Below, one piece after another: positions 1-12,400 of a stretch of DNA of 64,000 nt. Made by a program: the position numbers and the translations under genes. This DNA comes from Sipunculus nudus (taxonomy: Eukaryota > Annelida > Sipuncula > Golfingiida > Sipunculidae), in the NCBI GenBank assembly GCA_026874595.1, contig CM049310.1, forward strand, positions 25,035,058-25,099,057, in the 5' to 3' direction. The notes under the pieces were generated by a model, which saw only the letters and a program-made list of their open reading frames with translations, made no database searches and was not told the origin of the DNA. Each line of letters starts with the position of its first letter. Position 1 is the first letter of the stretch.

Positions 1-560
1 TGTGTATACCCTGTGTAAATGTTTTTAAATGCTTTATATTTTGCATGTAATGTGAAAAGTTATCATTGTTTTAATATTAATTTTATGTATGTATTATTGA
101 TTTGTAAACCGCTGTTGAGTATTGCATTATATGTATGGGCAGTTTAAATAATCTAATAAACTATAAGTAGAACTAAACTATTTATAGATACAGATAGATA
201 CAGACAAAATCTTGCCACAATATTGCCAAACCTTTATCCATACTGATAGACTTTGGACAATGCTTTTTTTTCAAGCTGACATCCGATTTTTGTATCAAAA
301 TGTTTAGAATAATGAATGATGCCTATTGAAAGCAAGATCGGAATATACATATTTTATTCATGGATTTATCTTACACGTAAGCTGGATATGGACACCAACT
401 ATTTATGTAGCCTATACAGTTCTGCTTATATACCCACAGAGCTCAGTCTGTCAATACAATCAATCTACTAGCTTTGTTTACCAAAGTATCTCGCGGTCTT
501 TTCATAGTTATAAATGTTCAATAATTCAGCCAAAATTCATTTAAGTAAACTTGAAAAAGA
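1..560. other. No gene seen; possible non-LTR element tail
   Basis: AT-rich sequence without a convincing open frame. The first 165 bases resemble the 3' tail of invertebrate non-LTR retrotransposons or a 3' UTR: a stretch reading tgtaaaccgctgttgag, then a short AT-rich run and a near-terminal aataaa at about 156-161. This resemblance is by eye only. Confidence 0.25.
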
Positions 561-719
561 CCACCTATGGATAATTTTTGTGCAATGTTACAGAATTTTA
601 AACAACAGTTTTGTAGAAGAAGACTATTGCAGCCCTCAGTTTGATATAGGCTTACTTGGCCACAAGACCAACATCAGCTTTCTCTGAAAAATCAATAAAC
701 CTGATCTCTTCTTAAACAA

Positions 720-1500
720 TTGAAAAAACCCTACCCAAGGATAATTCTCGTGAAAATTAAACAATTCGGCTTGACAGTTCCATCATAAACATTTTTAAGG
801 TAGGAGCTAAAAGAGGCTAAAATTATGAGTTTTTTTGCTCGTAAAAAAAAGATCGATGCAGGTTGCGCCACAATAACCTCACTTTCAAATAAGACTTGTG
901 ACCAACATTTGCACAAAACTTTGTGATGCTAGCACCTGCCGTTTCTGAGATTTTTATGTTAGTAATTCAACCAAAAATCTTTGAACCCAAATCAATTGAA
1001 CAAACTTTAGAAAGTTCATCTCTGGGATCATTTCTGTGAAATATTGAACAATTTGGCTGAATGCTTTCGGAGAAAAAAGATTTTCGAATGTTTTCTAGCT
1101 TTTTTCTCGGCAAAAGTAAGTGGATGCAAGTGGTGCCACAACAAGCTCAATTACACAACGTTTGACATGTGACATATTTTTGACATATGAGTTCATGATC
1201 GAGTTTTTATGGTTCATGTAATGATGACCGATGACCTCTGTACAAAGTGGTCGATGCAGGTGGCGCCAGCATTTCCTGGAATTCAAATATGACTCATGTG
1301 ACCAACATTTGCATAATTTTGAAAATGATAGCTCCTGCCGTTTCTGAGATTGTAGTTTTAATATGCTTAATTATTTGCCCACATTACTTAGTTTATGCAG
1401 CTTCCTGTAACTCAGCTAAAATTCACCGATCTGGAACCATTCGAACAAACTTGAGAGAGATTATTTCTGGGATTATTTCTGTGAAATATTGAAGAATTTG
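720..1500. repeat. Degenerate duplicated repeat, about 446 bp period
   Basis: Two diverged copies share the phrases gatgcaggtggcgcca, gtgaccaacatttgca, ctgccgtttctgagat and tctgtgaaatattgaa. The last phrase recurs about 446 bases apart (near 1034 and 1480). A third, partial copy of the gcaagtggtgccacaac phrase lies near 1126. The style matches the GGTGGCGCCACC-bearing mollusc repeats seen again at 33.5-34.3 kb. Open frames here are short and not protein-like. Confidence 0.55.
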
Positions 1501-1856
1501 GGTGGAAAATTTGGCGAGGATATCACTTTAAATTTAAAATCTTATTTCCATAGTGGCCCTATTTTAAGATGACTGGCAAGAATGGTAATTTTGGCCTACA
1601 TTCCTACAATTGCATTGAAAAGATACATATTGCACCTGGGTGAGATATAATTAACTAAGACTATTTAAGATTTCTCCTATTACAGTTATTAATACAAAAA
1701 TAAATAAAACAATATAAACATATGATAACATTGCACATCAGATCAACATCCGATCTACATTAGCTGGGTCTATCACACAAGAATATAACTTAAATGGGCT
1801 ATAACTAGATAGAACTGTGTACCCATAATAGGTATTACCATAAATACTCTCTTTCT

Positions 1857-2190
1857 CCCCGGCTTCTGTGGCTCAGGGGTAGAGCATATAGGACTCAAAG
1901 CCGTGAGATCGTGAATTCGAATCCCAGCCGAGGCGGTGAGATTTTTCACGGTCGGCCCCACCCAGGGTGAGCGCTCTGCAGGCTTAATGTGAAGGCCGTG
2001 TCGGAGGTTTTCACACACAAACGAATGCGCCTTTCGGGAGTTCCTCGGTGGCATGACCCAGCAATGGGGTCGATTACGCACCCAGGGCCCCCAGATGCAG
2101 TAGTCACGGGGCCTGGTTGACGCAAAGATATAAAATGAGAGGAAGCATGTGATACTGCCCTGTCACGAATCCGAAACCGGAATGGAATTC
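1857..2190 (+). mobile_element. tRNA-derived SINE
   Basis: The 5' head looks like a tRNA gene. An A box TGGCTCAGGGG lies at 1869-1879, and a B box containing ATTCGAATCC lies near 1915-1924, about 45 bases later. A GC-rich body unrelated to tRNA follows, to about 2190. The region is GC-rich in an AT-rich surround. No anticodon arm or acceptor stem can be paired cleanly, so this is a SINE head rather than a working tRNA gene. The right end is approximate. Confidence 0.7.
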
Positions 2191-2275
2191 TGGAGATGTA
2201 CATGTACGTAGTTCAGTTAGCATTTTAAAAAAAGGATTCGGTTACCTCCACCAAAAAAAGTAAAAGAAAAAATAT

Positions 2276-2350
2276 TCTCTCTCTCTCTCTGTCTCTCTCT
2301 CTCACACACACACGCACCCACAGACAATACACAAACACGCATACGTACAC
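2276..2350. repeat. (CT)n-(CA)n compound microsatellite
   Basis: A run of ctctctctct is followed by cacacacacgcacccacagac. The short proteins predicted across it are microsatellite artefacts. Confidence 0.85.
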
Positions 2351-2999
2351 ACCCTTCTTTCGATGTGCATGTCTATATAATGACACATTCAACCTGCAGG
2401 GTACACGATACTGCTGAGTACAAAGGAGAACCAATCTATACATGGCACGGACTATACTTGAATGTCGGAAATCGGATGTTGGATGCAAGTTGACGGCCAG
2501 GTCGGATGCCAAGCCGGGCGTCAAACGTATGCCATATTGTTCATCAGCTAACAGAACAATCACAATAGATTGATTTGTTTTCAGTGCAGTATTAAATTTA
2601 TGTTTTATGTTAAGTAACTTTCTATCTAATATTTGCAATAAAAATAAAATTGCAACGTCTATTTATTATTTGGCATCATTATGTATGAGATGTTTAAGGC
2701 CTTTAACAAATATATTTCCAAATAATAGATAATTAAAAATACTTATTCTTTGACACATAAGTAAGTGTCATACTTTAACTGCATTAAATTGACATGTCCT
2801 TTGCTTTAAGGCTACACAAATATAATTAAATGATACAATTTTCCGATTCCGCTTATTATTTTATGCTGTGCGACGTCGATTTACCATTATTTTGTATTAT
2901 TCTTCGTTATTAATGTACACCACATATATTCTGTCATTTTTTATATTATTATTTATTAAAAAATAAGTTAAACCTTGAAGTGAAATATTTCAGTTCAGT

Positions 3000-3000
3000 G

Positions 3001-3068
<68 letters not shown>
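3000..3068. repeat. (CA)n-(TA)n microsatellite
   Basis: About nine CA units run into about 26 TA units. Confidence 0.95.
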
Positions 3069-3072
<4 letters not shown>

Positions 3073-3639
3073 GTAAGTTATTTGTAAAAAACATACTCAT
3101 AAAATTGTTAGGGCATCTATGCTGTATCTAAAATGTATTTAAAAAAGAAAATTTAAAACATTTGTCAAATTTATGGGTATCAGGGACAAGTAAGAACAAT
3201 AAAAATATTTAGATATCTACAATTTCGTGGTTTATTTGACGTAGGCCCAGAATACCTAGCAGACAACGATAAAAAATATTTAATAATATAATATAATATT
3301 TCTATTTCCTATTATAAAGACCATCTGCTCACATTTGCGAAAAAGTTATGATTTCATATATTTCTCACTTCTCAGGACTATATTTCATGGTGAGCATTTT
3401 CTTACAACGCATCAGAGCGTCAAAAGCTGACCACCCTTCGTTTTACTTTTACGAATTCTTAACCGGCACTGCAGTTCTTTGGTATTCCAGGTATGACAGC
3501 TCTAAATGCATTATTGTATGCAACTTTAATTTGTGTAAGGAAGTCTTTCTAAAGTTGCACCACAAACTTGCACTATTACACCACAGCACAGAACATATTA
3601 TATAACAAAATCTTGACAGAATCTATCAGAGTTTGGACT

Positions 3640-3800
3640 TCTGGCGTAACATGTTCCGAGTGGGTACAAACCTTGGTTCATTAAAGCTTGCTCCTAAGAC
3701 ACACATATTTTCTTAACCCTCTGTATCAGCGCATAGAAATGTAAATTATATTTGCGCTTTATAAATGGACTATCATATCATATCATATCACATTTTGTTT
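3640..3800 (+). repeat. Possible non-LTR retroelement 3' end with (ATCAT)n tail
   Basis: Near its end the block contains tgcgctttataaatgg. A short run of atcatatcat units follows at 3770-3792. A gcgctttataaat phrase followed by a simple repeat is the usual 3' end of CR1/L2-like elements in marine invertebrates. No reverse-transcriptase reading frame is visible to its left, so a truncated copy is the likely reading. Confidence 0.35.
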
Positions 3801-4690
3801 GCCTTGCGATTGAATAGTTGTACCTGCATGACGGAGTATATCATCGTAGTCTTGCATGATTTTGTTGATGATATACAACCAAAGTATTTATAGCTGTCAA
3901 CAACTGTCGATGACAAGAGTAAGCCTGTTAGACATGCATCAGGCCTACTTACCACACCTCTTATATATATTTGGACTGACCCATTAATTATTGTAAAGTA
4001 CAGGCTCTCCTGGGGAGGTCAGGGCAGCGGGGTCCATCACTTAGTCTCTGGTGCCTGAAGGGTCCACACTTGGGCCCAGCAACCCACGTCTGGGCGGCAC
4101 TAAGTTAAGTCATTTAGACGTGCTAAGGGGCTAAACGTTAATCGACATTTATAAGGTGAAATTTTAGTAGCCGCCGCAATTGTTTTTGCTCCCTGATTAT
4201 CACGTTTAACTAACAGACTTGCTGTGTATGTTTGGCTCAGTAATTACAACAATTCCAAATACAGACTGACCTTTCGGCCATTTTTGGTGATCTTAAACTT
4301 AAATTCCTGTGCTGTTTTATATTAAAATCCTACAAGCCTATATAACCATGTCCTGCTTCACCCAAAACGTGTAGGCAGACTGTTTTTAGTTTCGTCGGAT
4401 TCAGTATAATGTAAAATCCAATATTCATACGTGATAATGATAAGCTTCCTAAGTCCTTTCACAATAGGTGCAAATTGAACCACGTCGTCTGCATATGATG
4501 GTTTATTTTATTACTTCCTATACAACACCCACAGCCTTCTTTTTTAAGGCTGATGTCATTCATTTATGTATATATATTGAATAAATACGAAATATTGTAT
4601 AAACTGAAATACAGATGTGTTTTAATACCTCTGTTTGATGGTCAATATTATCAGTGGCGTCAATTTATCTTCAATGGTGGGGGACTCGCA

Positions 4691-5036
4691 CACATATACA
4701 CGCGCGCACACACACATAAATATATGACACATTTCATATATATTAGCACCTGTATGAAACTTTTCAAATATATATATATATACTTAATTACATTTCAAAT
4801 ATATCATTGCAATCAAGTATAAGGTTTTAGAATATAAGGTAAAGTGTTTACTGTATATAAGTTAATTCAAAACAAGGTTTAGATATAATATTTCATAGTA
4901 AACTCACAAATGAAACCAAAGGATACAATTCTATTTATTAATATTTTTCACACACATACACGCGCGCACACACACATAAATATATTTAAGTCTTTATGAC
5001 ACATTTCATATATATTAGCACCTGTATGAAACTTTT

Positions 5037-5093
<57 letters not shown>

Positions 5094-5315
5094 TTAATTA
5101 CATTTCAAATATATCATTGCAATCAAGTATAAGGTTTTAGAATATAAGGTATTGTGTTTCCTGTATATAAGTTAATTCAAAACAAGGTTTAGATATAATA
5201 TTTCATAGTAAACTCACAAATGAAACCAAAGGATACAATTCTATTTATTAATATTTTTTACACACATACACGCACGCACACACACATAAATTTATTTAAG
5301 TTGTATGAAACTTTT

Positions 5316-5362
<47 letters not shown>

Positions 5363-5584
5363 TTAATTACATTTCAAATATATCATTGCAAGCAAGTATA
5401 AGGTTTCAGAAAATAAGGTATTATGTTTCCTGTATATAAGTTAATTCAAAACAAGGTTTAGATATAATATTTCATAGTAAACTCACAAATGAAACCAAAG
5501 GATACAATTCTATTTATTAATATTTTTTACACACATACACGCACGCACACACACATAAATTTATTTAAGTTGTATGAAACTTTC

Positions 5585-5619
<35 letters not shown>

Positions 5620-5790
5620 TTAATTACATTTCAAATATATCATTGCAAGCAAGTATAAGGTTTCAGAAAATAAGGTATTATGTTTCCTGTATATAAGTTA
5701 GTTCAAAACTAGGTTTAGATATAATATTTCATAGTAAACTCACAAATGAAACCAAAGGATACAATTCTATTTATTAATATTTTTCATTTG
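4691..5790 (+). repeat. Four-copy tandem array of 260-310 bp units with an inner (TA)n
   Basis: Unit starts, marked by cacacatacacgc followed by gcacacacacataaat, lie at 4691, 4951, 5261 and 5530. Every unit has the same order: CA-rich head, variable TA tract, ttaattacatttcaaat, then a shared body ending in ctatttattaatattttt. The TA tract differs strongly between copies, from about 9 to about 26 TA units, and explains most of the unit-length difference. The bodies are nearly identical, so the array is young or homogenised. Confidence 0.9.
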
Positions 5791-5914
5791 CAATAAATAA
5801 ATATTATTCCCTGAACAGTGTGGGGGGGGGGGGGGAGATTACAGTGCCCATCCCCCCACATGCCCCCACCTTTGACAAAATGTGTGTGTGTGTAGTGGGG
5901 GGGGGGGGGGGGGG

Positions 5915-6315
5915 TAGGGCTGAAAGGAGTACTCGAGTACTCGAGTCCGGATATATACTTACCGAGTACTCGAGTCCAAAATGTGGACTCGAGTACTCTT
6001 GTATGTACATTCATATATGTATATTACTGCAAATTTTAGGACAGTCAGTAGGATTATTTATCCATTGTCGTAGCCTGGCGTAGGGCTCTAAACATACGCT
6101 GGTCAAATTACCAGAGGTCCTTCTTATGACATATATCTATTCCTTCGTTGCGATAAAGTGAAGCCGTCACTAAGTCAAATTTATGCATAGTTTGAATCGG
6201 TAAACAGATGTTCGTTTCATCTTCACAGCGTTGCCATGGTAACGAGTATTCGAGTCCGAGTCGGGTAATGCCTATCGGACACTCGAGTCCAACATTTTTT
6301 CCCGTTTCAGCCCTA
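5915..6315. mobile_element. hAT-like MITE between poly-G tracts
   Basis: The left terminus TAGGGCTGAAA is inverted at the right terminus as TTTCAGCCCTA. Both ends continue into repeated ACTCGAGTCC motifs in opposite orientation. The ends match the style of hAT non-autonomous elements. The 8 bases outside are gggggggg on the left and gtgggggg on the right, compatible with an 8 bp target duplication in a G-run. There is no transposase frame in the 401 bp. An inner perfect hairpin pairs GGACTCGAGTACTC-type arms near 5965-5999. Confidence 0.65.
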
Positions 6316-7121
6316 GTGGGGGGGGGGGGGGAGATATACACCCCAATCCCCCCTATATTGACGTACGCCCCTTTTAGCAGTATGGCATTCGAGACTCGCT
6401 GGGAGGACCTCCTATCATCCAATATTTGACTTCCGACATCCGGGTTTTAGTTCAGTCAAACATTATCAGAAGAGAGAAAATATTTAATATTAATATAGTT
6501 TTTCGAATAAACATATAAATTATTTCCGGAATATTTTCATTGCTACAATTTCTTTTTACAATTTGATTTATTTTTTATTTCGAGATTAAAACAGTACATC
6601 CGGTGCAGACAAACATGGCCGCATGTTAGTCTGGAGTTTTCTTTACTGTTTGCCAATGTATTGACCTTGATTAAACAACCTGCGTCCTCAGGTTTCCAAC
6701 AAAAAATAATTTCTGGCCACTTGAACACTATCGCAGTTTCATTCATCAGCGAAAAGGTGGGTATGAAACATAAAGCACGAATAAAATGTTGAAAAATAGA
6801 GAGAGGAAACGAAACAGCGCCGTGCAGCATGCATGCGTGTGACTCAGTGTGACTAACGTTACTTCTGTCATGTGATTTATTTTCACAGCATAATAAGGAG
6901 ACAGTCTTACCCGGTAATTTACAATTTTATCTTGTAATGACTGAAGAAACCCAATGTAATTAACCCAAGGTGTTGGACATGTTTTCCCACTTTTTTTGGC
7001 GGTGGTTGGGGGGGGGGGGGGCGGTGGTGTAAAAATAAAACTTAAAAATTATAAATAAAAGTCAGGAACCTTATATCCACTCCCCCTTTGTAAAGGCTGG
7101 TGCAGTGTGAGCATATATATT

Positions 7122-7160
<39 letters not shown>

Positions 7161-8108
7161 AGTAACATTTTTTTAAAATGTGTTTCAGTTGTATTTTTTG
7201 GCAAGAATGCAGAATAACTCGTGCACCACACTTGTTTGATCAGAAAACATTTTTATGACCATCTTCTGTCTTAAATTTGTTACTTATTTTCAACTGCCTC
7301 TTACTTCTTCATTACATTAATTCTAATCACCATAACATCCGTCGGTATACACACATAGCTAGTCAAGACAGTGTGTGAGTGATTCTACATTCACTCCTTT
7401 TTTTTTGTTTGTTATGATATTAAACATAAATTTTTAATATTTATGATTTAACAGAGTAAACCCTTGCAGTTAAATTGTACATTCAAATTTATGACCAATT
7501 TTTTCAAGAAATAATTTTCTGCAAATACTTTAAATCTGTCAACTAGTTTGATTAATAAAGTTATAGATGTTTGTACTAAGCATGAGAACAAGTAGTTAAA
7601 ATTGCGTGAGAAATGTTATTACAACACTTGTTTCCTGGCTCTGTCCGTATCAGTTGGTAGTTAGCACCTCTTTAGTAGGGCCAGTCTAGAGTCTGTGTCT
7701 CCATATGCTGATACTGGTGCTATCAGGTTTCAGTGCACAGGTTAAGTCAAGTCACTTGCTCAGGACCAGCACCAACTACTCTGGTTGATTAGTTCATGAA
7801 TTTATCCAACTACTGATTTTATCCAGACAACTTTGAATGACATAACTGTAGTGTCAAAATAGGTGAAATTTTTCTATAAGTCAAAGAAGCCCAGTGCTAC
7901 AAATAAACTTAGGATGCAGGTATGAGTAATGATAAGACTGTTGTCACCAATTTGGACATTAAAGGTAAGACAAATATAACGATCTATTATATTCCCCATG
8001 CCATCCTGTATAGGGCTGATGTAAATGACTTTCTCAACTTATAAACATTTAACTTTTATATTATAAAGCTGTTGTGGAAATAAGTATTCTTTATTTCAAT
8101 CCCCAGGA

Positions 8109-8141
8109 GGAGTGGAAATAAGCACCCCTTATTTCCACTCC
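8109..8141. repeat. Perfect 14 bp inverted repeat
   Basis: GGAGTGGAAATAAG (8109-8122) is perfectly inverted at 8128-8141 around a 5-base loop. Another GTGGAAATAAG lies just downstream near 8150 and a weaker one upstream near 8074, so the motif occurs four times in about 90 bases. Confidence 0.8.
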
Positions 8142-9156
8142 CCAGGTTGGTGGAAATAAGCACTTCCCAAATAAAAAGCCTGTCATAAGGGTTCATAATC
8201 TGATATTTTAAATAATGTCATTCTCACAAGACTGTAATTTAAATTTTGCCCTGGTCAGCAAAAGATAATTTTTTCACATATAATGAAATGCTGTGTATTT
8301 CTATGATCAGAGGTGGAGGAGGGGGTGGTCTCATTAAGAAGGACGTTTTCTGCAGAGGGAGAGCAATCAAATAAAGCCATATAAGCTCTTCCCTTTTCTG
8401 GTGCACATGTTTTTTAGACGGCAGTTTTTATTTTGGCTGAGCACTGTCAGTTGCAGACTTGTAAATTATTCTGGAAACCATGCTGGAGTGGCTCGCTGAA
8501 TCAAGTCTGTGAAAAGCTTAGCTGCCACAGACTAGGTAGGATGAAGATGTGCCAGAGAAGAACCTGTTATTAAATTTTTTCATACAAATCCACAAAAAGG
8601 GACGATCCAGCAGGAATGTTTTGTCTTATCTTATTTAGGATAAGTTTGTCCATTTCTAGTCCTAATTGTTTTCATTGTATTATCCATTATATTAAATAGT
8701 AAAGCCAAAAGGTACATCCTACAGATTAAGTTTCTGCGTTATGTGTTGTTGATTGATGCCTCACTGCTGTTGTAATCTGATACATATGCTAAGCTGAAGA
8801 GCTGCTCCTTGGACTCTGCTATATCAGTGATCCATTTAATTATTTACTGGCCTGTGAAGACACCATTAAATTTATATTATTTAAGGATGGATCAAGAAAG
8901 ATTGTTTTTACTTGGTTTGGGAATGTGCTGTACTGATTTCAATCATATTTGTTGAAGCTTTTCTCTCCATGCAGAAACCTACAACCCTGCGCAGCCATAA
9001 TAAGCACAGAAAGGTTATTTGTTCTACATTTATTATGAACTGTTAATCACACTGGACATATTGACATCCTAACTTAAAAGTAACTTTATAACCCAAGGCT
9101 TACAAGCATAAAAGTTAAAACCCCAACATTTGCAGTTTTATCCTTATATTTCCCTT

Positions 9157-9248
9157 GATGTCACAAGCAACCTGATGTTGTCACACTGGATGTCACAAGT
9201 GACCTGATGTGGTCACACTGGATGTCACAAGCGACCTGATGTGGTCAC
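9157..9248 (+). repeat. 32 bp minisatellite, nearly three copies
   Basis: The unit gatgtcacaagtgacctgat followed by gtggtcacactg starts at 9157, 9189 and 9221. The copies differ at a few positions. It lies about 90 bases before the first coding exon of STAUFEN. Confidence 0.9.
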
Positions 9249-9353
9249 GCCATTATTTGTAAGATTAACATATTAATAAAGCCTGAATAAAGGCAGCAAG
9301 AAGTCAAGAATTTATTTTGTTATTTTTACCTTGCAGTTTTCTATTGCCCAGAA

Positions 9354-9417
9354 ATGGCCCAGCTAATGAAAGGAAGTACTGGACAAAAACAGACAAACCC
9401 TTGCATGACACAGCAAG
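9354..9417 (+). CDS. STAU: STAUFEN exon 1 (coding part), N-terminus
   Basis: The exon opens at 9337 after ttttaccttgcag; 17 bases of 5' UTR precede the ATG. It encodes [20 protein letters not shown] and one more Gln, ending in phase 1 at donor gtgagt. This is the least certain exon: there is no conserved domain, and support comes only from splice sites, phase match to the next exon and the open frame. Confidence 0.6.
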
Positions 9418-12400
9418 GTGAGTACATGTTTAGCCAGAAAAATAAGCATGCTGAGTGCACCTCATAACCCCAAACTGACCGCTCACCTATCTTAGGATAT
9501 TAACAAACACATGCACTGAATTAGTTACACAGAAAATTTTGTTTTGCTCAGCTGACTCTTTTTAAGTGATGATTTACTGATCAGACCAGTGATTTTGTTT
9601 TTAGACTGTACTAATAAGCTTCTTGCAAGTAAGTAAATGTAAGTAAGATCTGGATCATTCATCAGAAATGGATAATTTGTGTAAAGCTTAATTTTAATCG
9701 GCATAAATGTATTTAGATCTCCCTTCAGTGACAAATTAATTTAGTCCACTACTTTTCCAGATTTGGTTGTCTCATGGGGTCAAGAAAACTCAGTTTAGAT
9801 TTATTAATACTACCAAGTGGGAACAAATATGTAATGCTGTAGTTCTGTCTTTGATTATTTATGCATTTGAACTGTTCCCCGGTAAACGTTTAGGAAAAAT
9901 TGAACACGAAAGACATGCATGTTTTACCCAGCCTGTATGTTTGATTAAATATGAGAAAGCATGAAGTTTTGTTGTTTACATAGTATTCTAGTTGCTATAC
10001 CGTTTCTACTGCCCGTGTGGACATGTAGTGTATGATGCATGATGATTGGCAGGTGCTGGGTTCGTAGGGGGAGCAGTTCACAAGGCTACATCCCCCGTGT
10101 CCAGCCAGGGCCCAGGGTCAAGGGGTCCCAGGCTGGTTCCTGCCAGAGGAGCGCCCGGGGTGAGGGCGTCAGAGGGCCTCACCCCCAACACCCCGGGAGT
10201 TCTCAGTGTCTCTTTCCTCAGTGGCAGCCATGAAGTGGCTGCTGCTAATGGTAAGTTCTTTGACAACTTGCCAGTACCAGTTTTATGCTGCATGGGTTTC
10301 ATACCATAGCCCAGTTTGTTGATATGGGTGTGTTTTACCCCTAACTAACATCCTAGTTTTCATTTTTACAATGCAGATTGTTTGACAATTTCGTGAGACA
10401 TTAAGAGCAAGTAAGAATCATGAAATCCAAGTTGTTTCTTTGAAAATATTCTTAAATGACCTTTAAGGGTTAAAGTGATGCTTGTTGCTGGAAGTAGATG
10501 ATCATTATTTTACCACTATAGAGACTGAATGTATCTCACATCACGGGATATGAGTTTTTCAGGCACAATAAAACTACTTCTAGAGATCATAATAGTCCAC
10601 TGTAGTAAGAAGGGCTGCTACTATAATAAGTCTGTGTTTGTTCATCTGTCAAAATTTACTGTAATAAAATGAAAATTAATGATATATTCTTTCTTCATTC
10701 TTTACTAATTCTTACAGCAGTCACACTTTTAACCTCAGTATCAAATAGCAACCTACATAACTTTCTGCCTATGTGGTAAGGTTTAACTAATCTAAATATA
10801 GAATTGGGAAATATAAATTTATAATTGTTTTGCAGATATTTTGTTCATGTAGTTTACAGAACCAGTAATCCTCTTAAATTTTATTCTACATGTTAGAGTT
10901 GCAGTTTTGCAAAATAAATGGTGTTCTTTGAAATTGAACCTAAAATAATTATGCAGGAAATGTGGCTGTGAGCACCTCGGATGGTGGGTCTGGAATAATC
11001 TCCGATCAGACCGGGGATTCAGAGGGCAACATGGCAAACACAAAAGAGAAGACCCCAATGTGTCTCATAAACGAGTTAGCCCGTTTCAACAAGGTAAGCA
11101 TCTGCTTCAAGTTATGGAATTACCGCTTGTACACTTTCAGCAAAGATAACTTAGAACCTCCTTAACTAGTTGGCTTGTGGCAGGGTAAATGTGTCAGTTT
11201 TGTCTTTGATTCCATGTGATCATTTCTGCCAACTAAACAGGCCTTCAACCTGATTCACCAGGAAATTATCACTGTATGATGAGTTTAAGATGCTTGAATA
11301 TTTAATTAATTCCTTCAGTAAAAGTGATATAAACTAAATGAGGCTGATGGAGCAAACATACAGTGACCAGGCTATCATTGTATGATTTGGCAAGGGTCTG
11401 GTTTCAGTGACATGAAAAATTCACTTTTCCCATTGTATAAGGAAAATGGAAGATAATTGGTGTTTGTATATTCCCGATGAATGGGGGCAGCTCCAGGATT
11501 TTGGTAATGGAGACTTCACCTTGTTAACCCGGGGGTTCATACCCCAAAATAGTAAGATAGTTGCATAACTGTTTGAGGGGAAGGGGGCAGAATTAACCTT
11601 AAGACACTGCTGAAAAAAGGAATTTCTTCCAGCAAAGGGGGGGGGGTTTACTTCCTCTGATATCACATAACAAATGTGAAGCCTATATTAACATGCATAT
11701 TATTATTTCTTGTCACATCATTGTAATTTAAACAGTCATCTTATATGTCATATTTATATGAAAATGTAAACTTTAAATTTATTTACAGATACCACACCAG
11801 TACACTTTAACTGATGAACAAGGCCCAGCCCACAAGAAAACATTTTATGTCAAGCTGAATCTGGGAGATGAAACGTACAATGCGGCTGGTCCAAGCATCA
11901 AGAAGGCTCAGCATGCTGGGGCAGCCATTGCTTTACAGGAAACCAAATACAAACACCCACCTCCAAAGTCACGCAACAAAATCGCAGGTAAAAGTAAGTG
12001 TGCTGGAAGGAATAAATGTGTCAAGTCCCTGATGGTTTGTGAATTGAGTGAACATTTCACACTGTCTGTTAATATGTGCATATTTAATGATACATTAGCT
12101 TAAAAAGCAACTTTTTCAATTTTAGCTCGCTAGAACCAAGTTCAGGAGAGCTTTTCCGTACTATCGGCCATAGACACCCTAGGTTCAAGTTTTGTGAACT
12201 CCTATAACTTGGCAACCACTTACCGGATTGCTTTCATATTGCACATTTGTTTTGTATAGGTGGTTAGAAATCCCCCCAACTCCCTTATGATCTGGGGGTC
12301 AAAAGGTCAAACTCACCAGCCCCCATTGTTCATGAAATCAGGTCTAAAGTTTTTTTGTTAGGCTCATAACTCCATTGCTATTGTAGACATTTCAATTAAG

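Larger units (their letters stand above)
6316..9336. other. Intergenic or 5' UTR-intron DNA upstream of STAUFEN
   Basis: No coding region is recognised. A poly-G run lies near 7008-7021 and a TA tract at 7120-7157. The first coding STAUFEN exon opens with a splice acceptor, so at least one non-coding exon must lie upstream. A possible donor, gaaaag/gtgggt near 6753, follows a mixed-composition stretch at about 6590-6750. It cannot be confirmed without transcripts. Confidence 0.4.

Noticed and set aside
1861-1935. Functional tRNA gene
   Set aside because: A and B boxes are present, but no anticodon stem or acceptor stem can be paired, and a non-tRNA body follows. SINE head is the better reading.
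4691-5790. CRISPR-like array
   Set aside because: Long repeats with internal microsatellites and no unique spacers, in a eukaryotic genome.
6590-6755. STAUFEN first exon
   Set aside because: A weak donor and an ATGGCCGC motif exist, but the frame stops after three codons and nothing ties it to the acceptor at 9,336.
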